A DNA stretch of 32,370 nt from an uncultured Lachnospiraceae bacterium. GTDB taxonomy: Bacteria > Bacillota > Clostridia > Lachnospirales > Lachnospiraceae. The notes below the pieces were generated by a model, which saw nothing but the letters and a program-made list of their open reading frames with translations, was not told the DNA's origin and ran no database searches. The stretch covers positions 1 through 32,370 of the forward strand of contig CACZXG010000051.1 in assembly GCA_902785055.1 (NCBI GenBank). The letters run 5' to 3'. The position numbers and the translations under genes are program-made. Below, in pieces: positions 32,340 through 32,370 of this stretch (the first letter of the stretch is position 1; each line of letters opens with the position of its first letter).

Positions 32340-32370
32340 ATGGCAAAGTATGTAATGGCATTGGATGCAG
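32340..32370 (+). CDS. glpK: Glycerol kinase, first codons only
   Basis: The window ends after ten complete codons, MAKYVMALDA, which match the start of glycerol kinase just before its GTTSNR phosphate-binding loop. GAAGGAGG lies seven bases upstream. Position directly after glpP supports the call. The enzyme phosphorylates glycerol to glycerol-3-phosphate, the GlpP effector. Truncated by the window edge. Confidence 0.75.
   Translation, partial: MAKYVMALDA

Overview
The window reads as a chromosomal segment of an anaerobic Firmicute, most likely class Clostridia (Lachnospiraceae-like). The reasons are AGGAGG-type ribosome binding sites, a four-subunit pyruvate:ferredoxin-type oxidoreductase, phosphotransacetylase, AGCS and NhaC sodium-coupled transporters, Gram-positive MacB-type ABC export genes and an M15 carboxypeptidase. 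I cannot name genus or species. Most of the segment is moderately GC-rich by eye. An AT-rich patch at about 29.4-31.7 kb, and a milder one at about 17.3-18.2 kb, stand out.

Layout: 1-0.5 kb, a cyclophilin. 0.7-6.4 kb, an export operon of adaptor, ATPase, giant second adaptor and permease. 6.5-7.4 kb (minus strand), methylenetetrahydrofolate reductase, diverging from pta at 7.6-8.6 kb. 8.8-11.1 kb, a cytosolic GH32 beta-fructosidase with a Cof-type HAD phosphatase. 11.2-11.6 kb, a small protein with five exact 13-residue Asp/Asn/Gly repeats. 11.9-13.3 kb, an AGCS amino-acid symporter. 13.4-13.9 kb, a broken nitroreductase gene. 13.9-17.3 kb, an ABC exporter and a MATE exporter. 17.5-18.2 kb, a BspA-type leucine-rich-repeat lipoprotein. 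18.3-19.9 kb (minus strand), an NhaC-type antiporter. 20.1-20.75 kb, endonuclease III. 20.9-25.0 kb, a gamma-delta-alpha-beta 2-oxoacid:ferredoxin oxidoreductase cluster followed by a LysR regulator. 25.15-28.8 kb, a two-TM protein, an Hsp70/actin-like ATPase with its own membrane hairpin, and an M15 D,D-carboxypeptidase. 28.8-29.4 kb, a ThrH-type phosphatase. 29.4-31.5 kb, an AT-rich island with an orphan membrane protein and a decayed ISL3-type transposase. 31.6-32.4 kb, a 22-residue leader ORF, glpP and the first codons of glpK.

Together the genes suggest a saccharolytic fermenter that interconverts pyruvate and acetyl-CoA with ferredoxin, conserves energy through acetyl phosphate, uses sodium-coupled transport, and carries several exporters. 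The least explained parts are the 25.15-28.8 kb membrane/Hsp70-like/peptidase module, the 811-residue adaptor with a helical-repeat insertion, the repeated dyads around the oxidoreductase promoter, and the leader ORF coupled to glpP.
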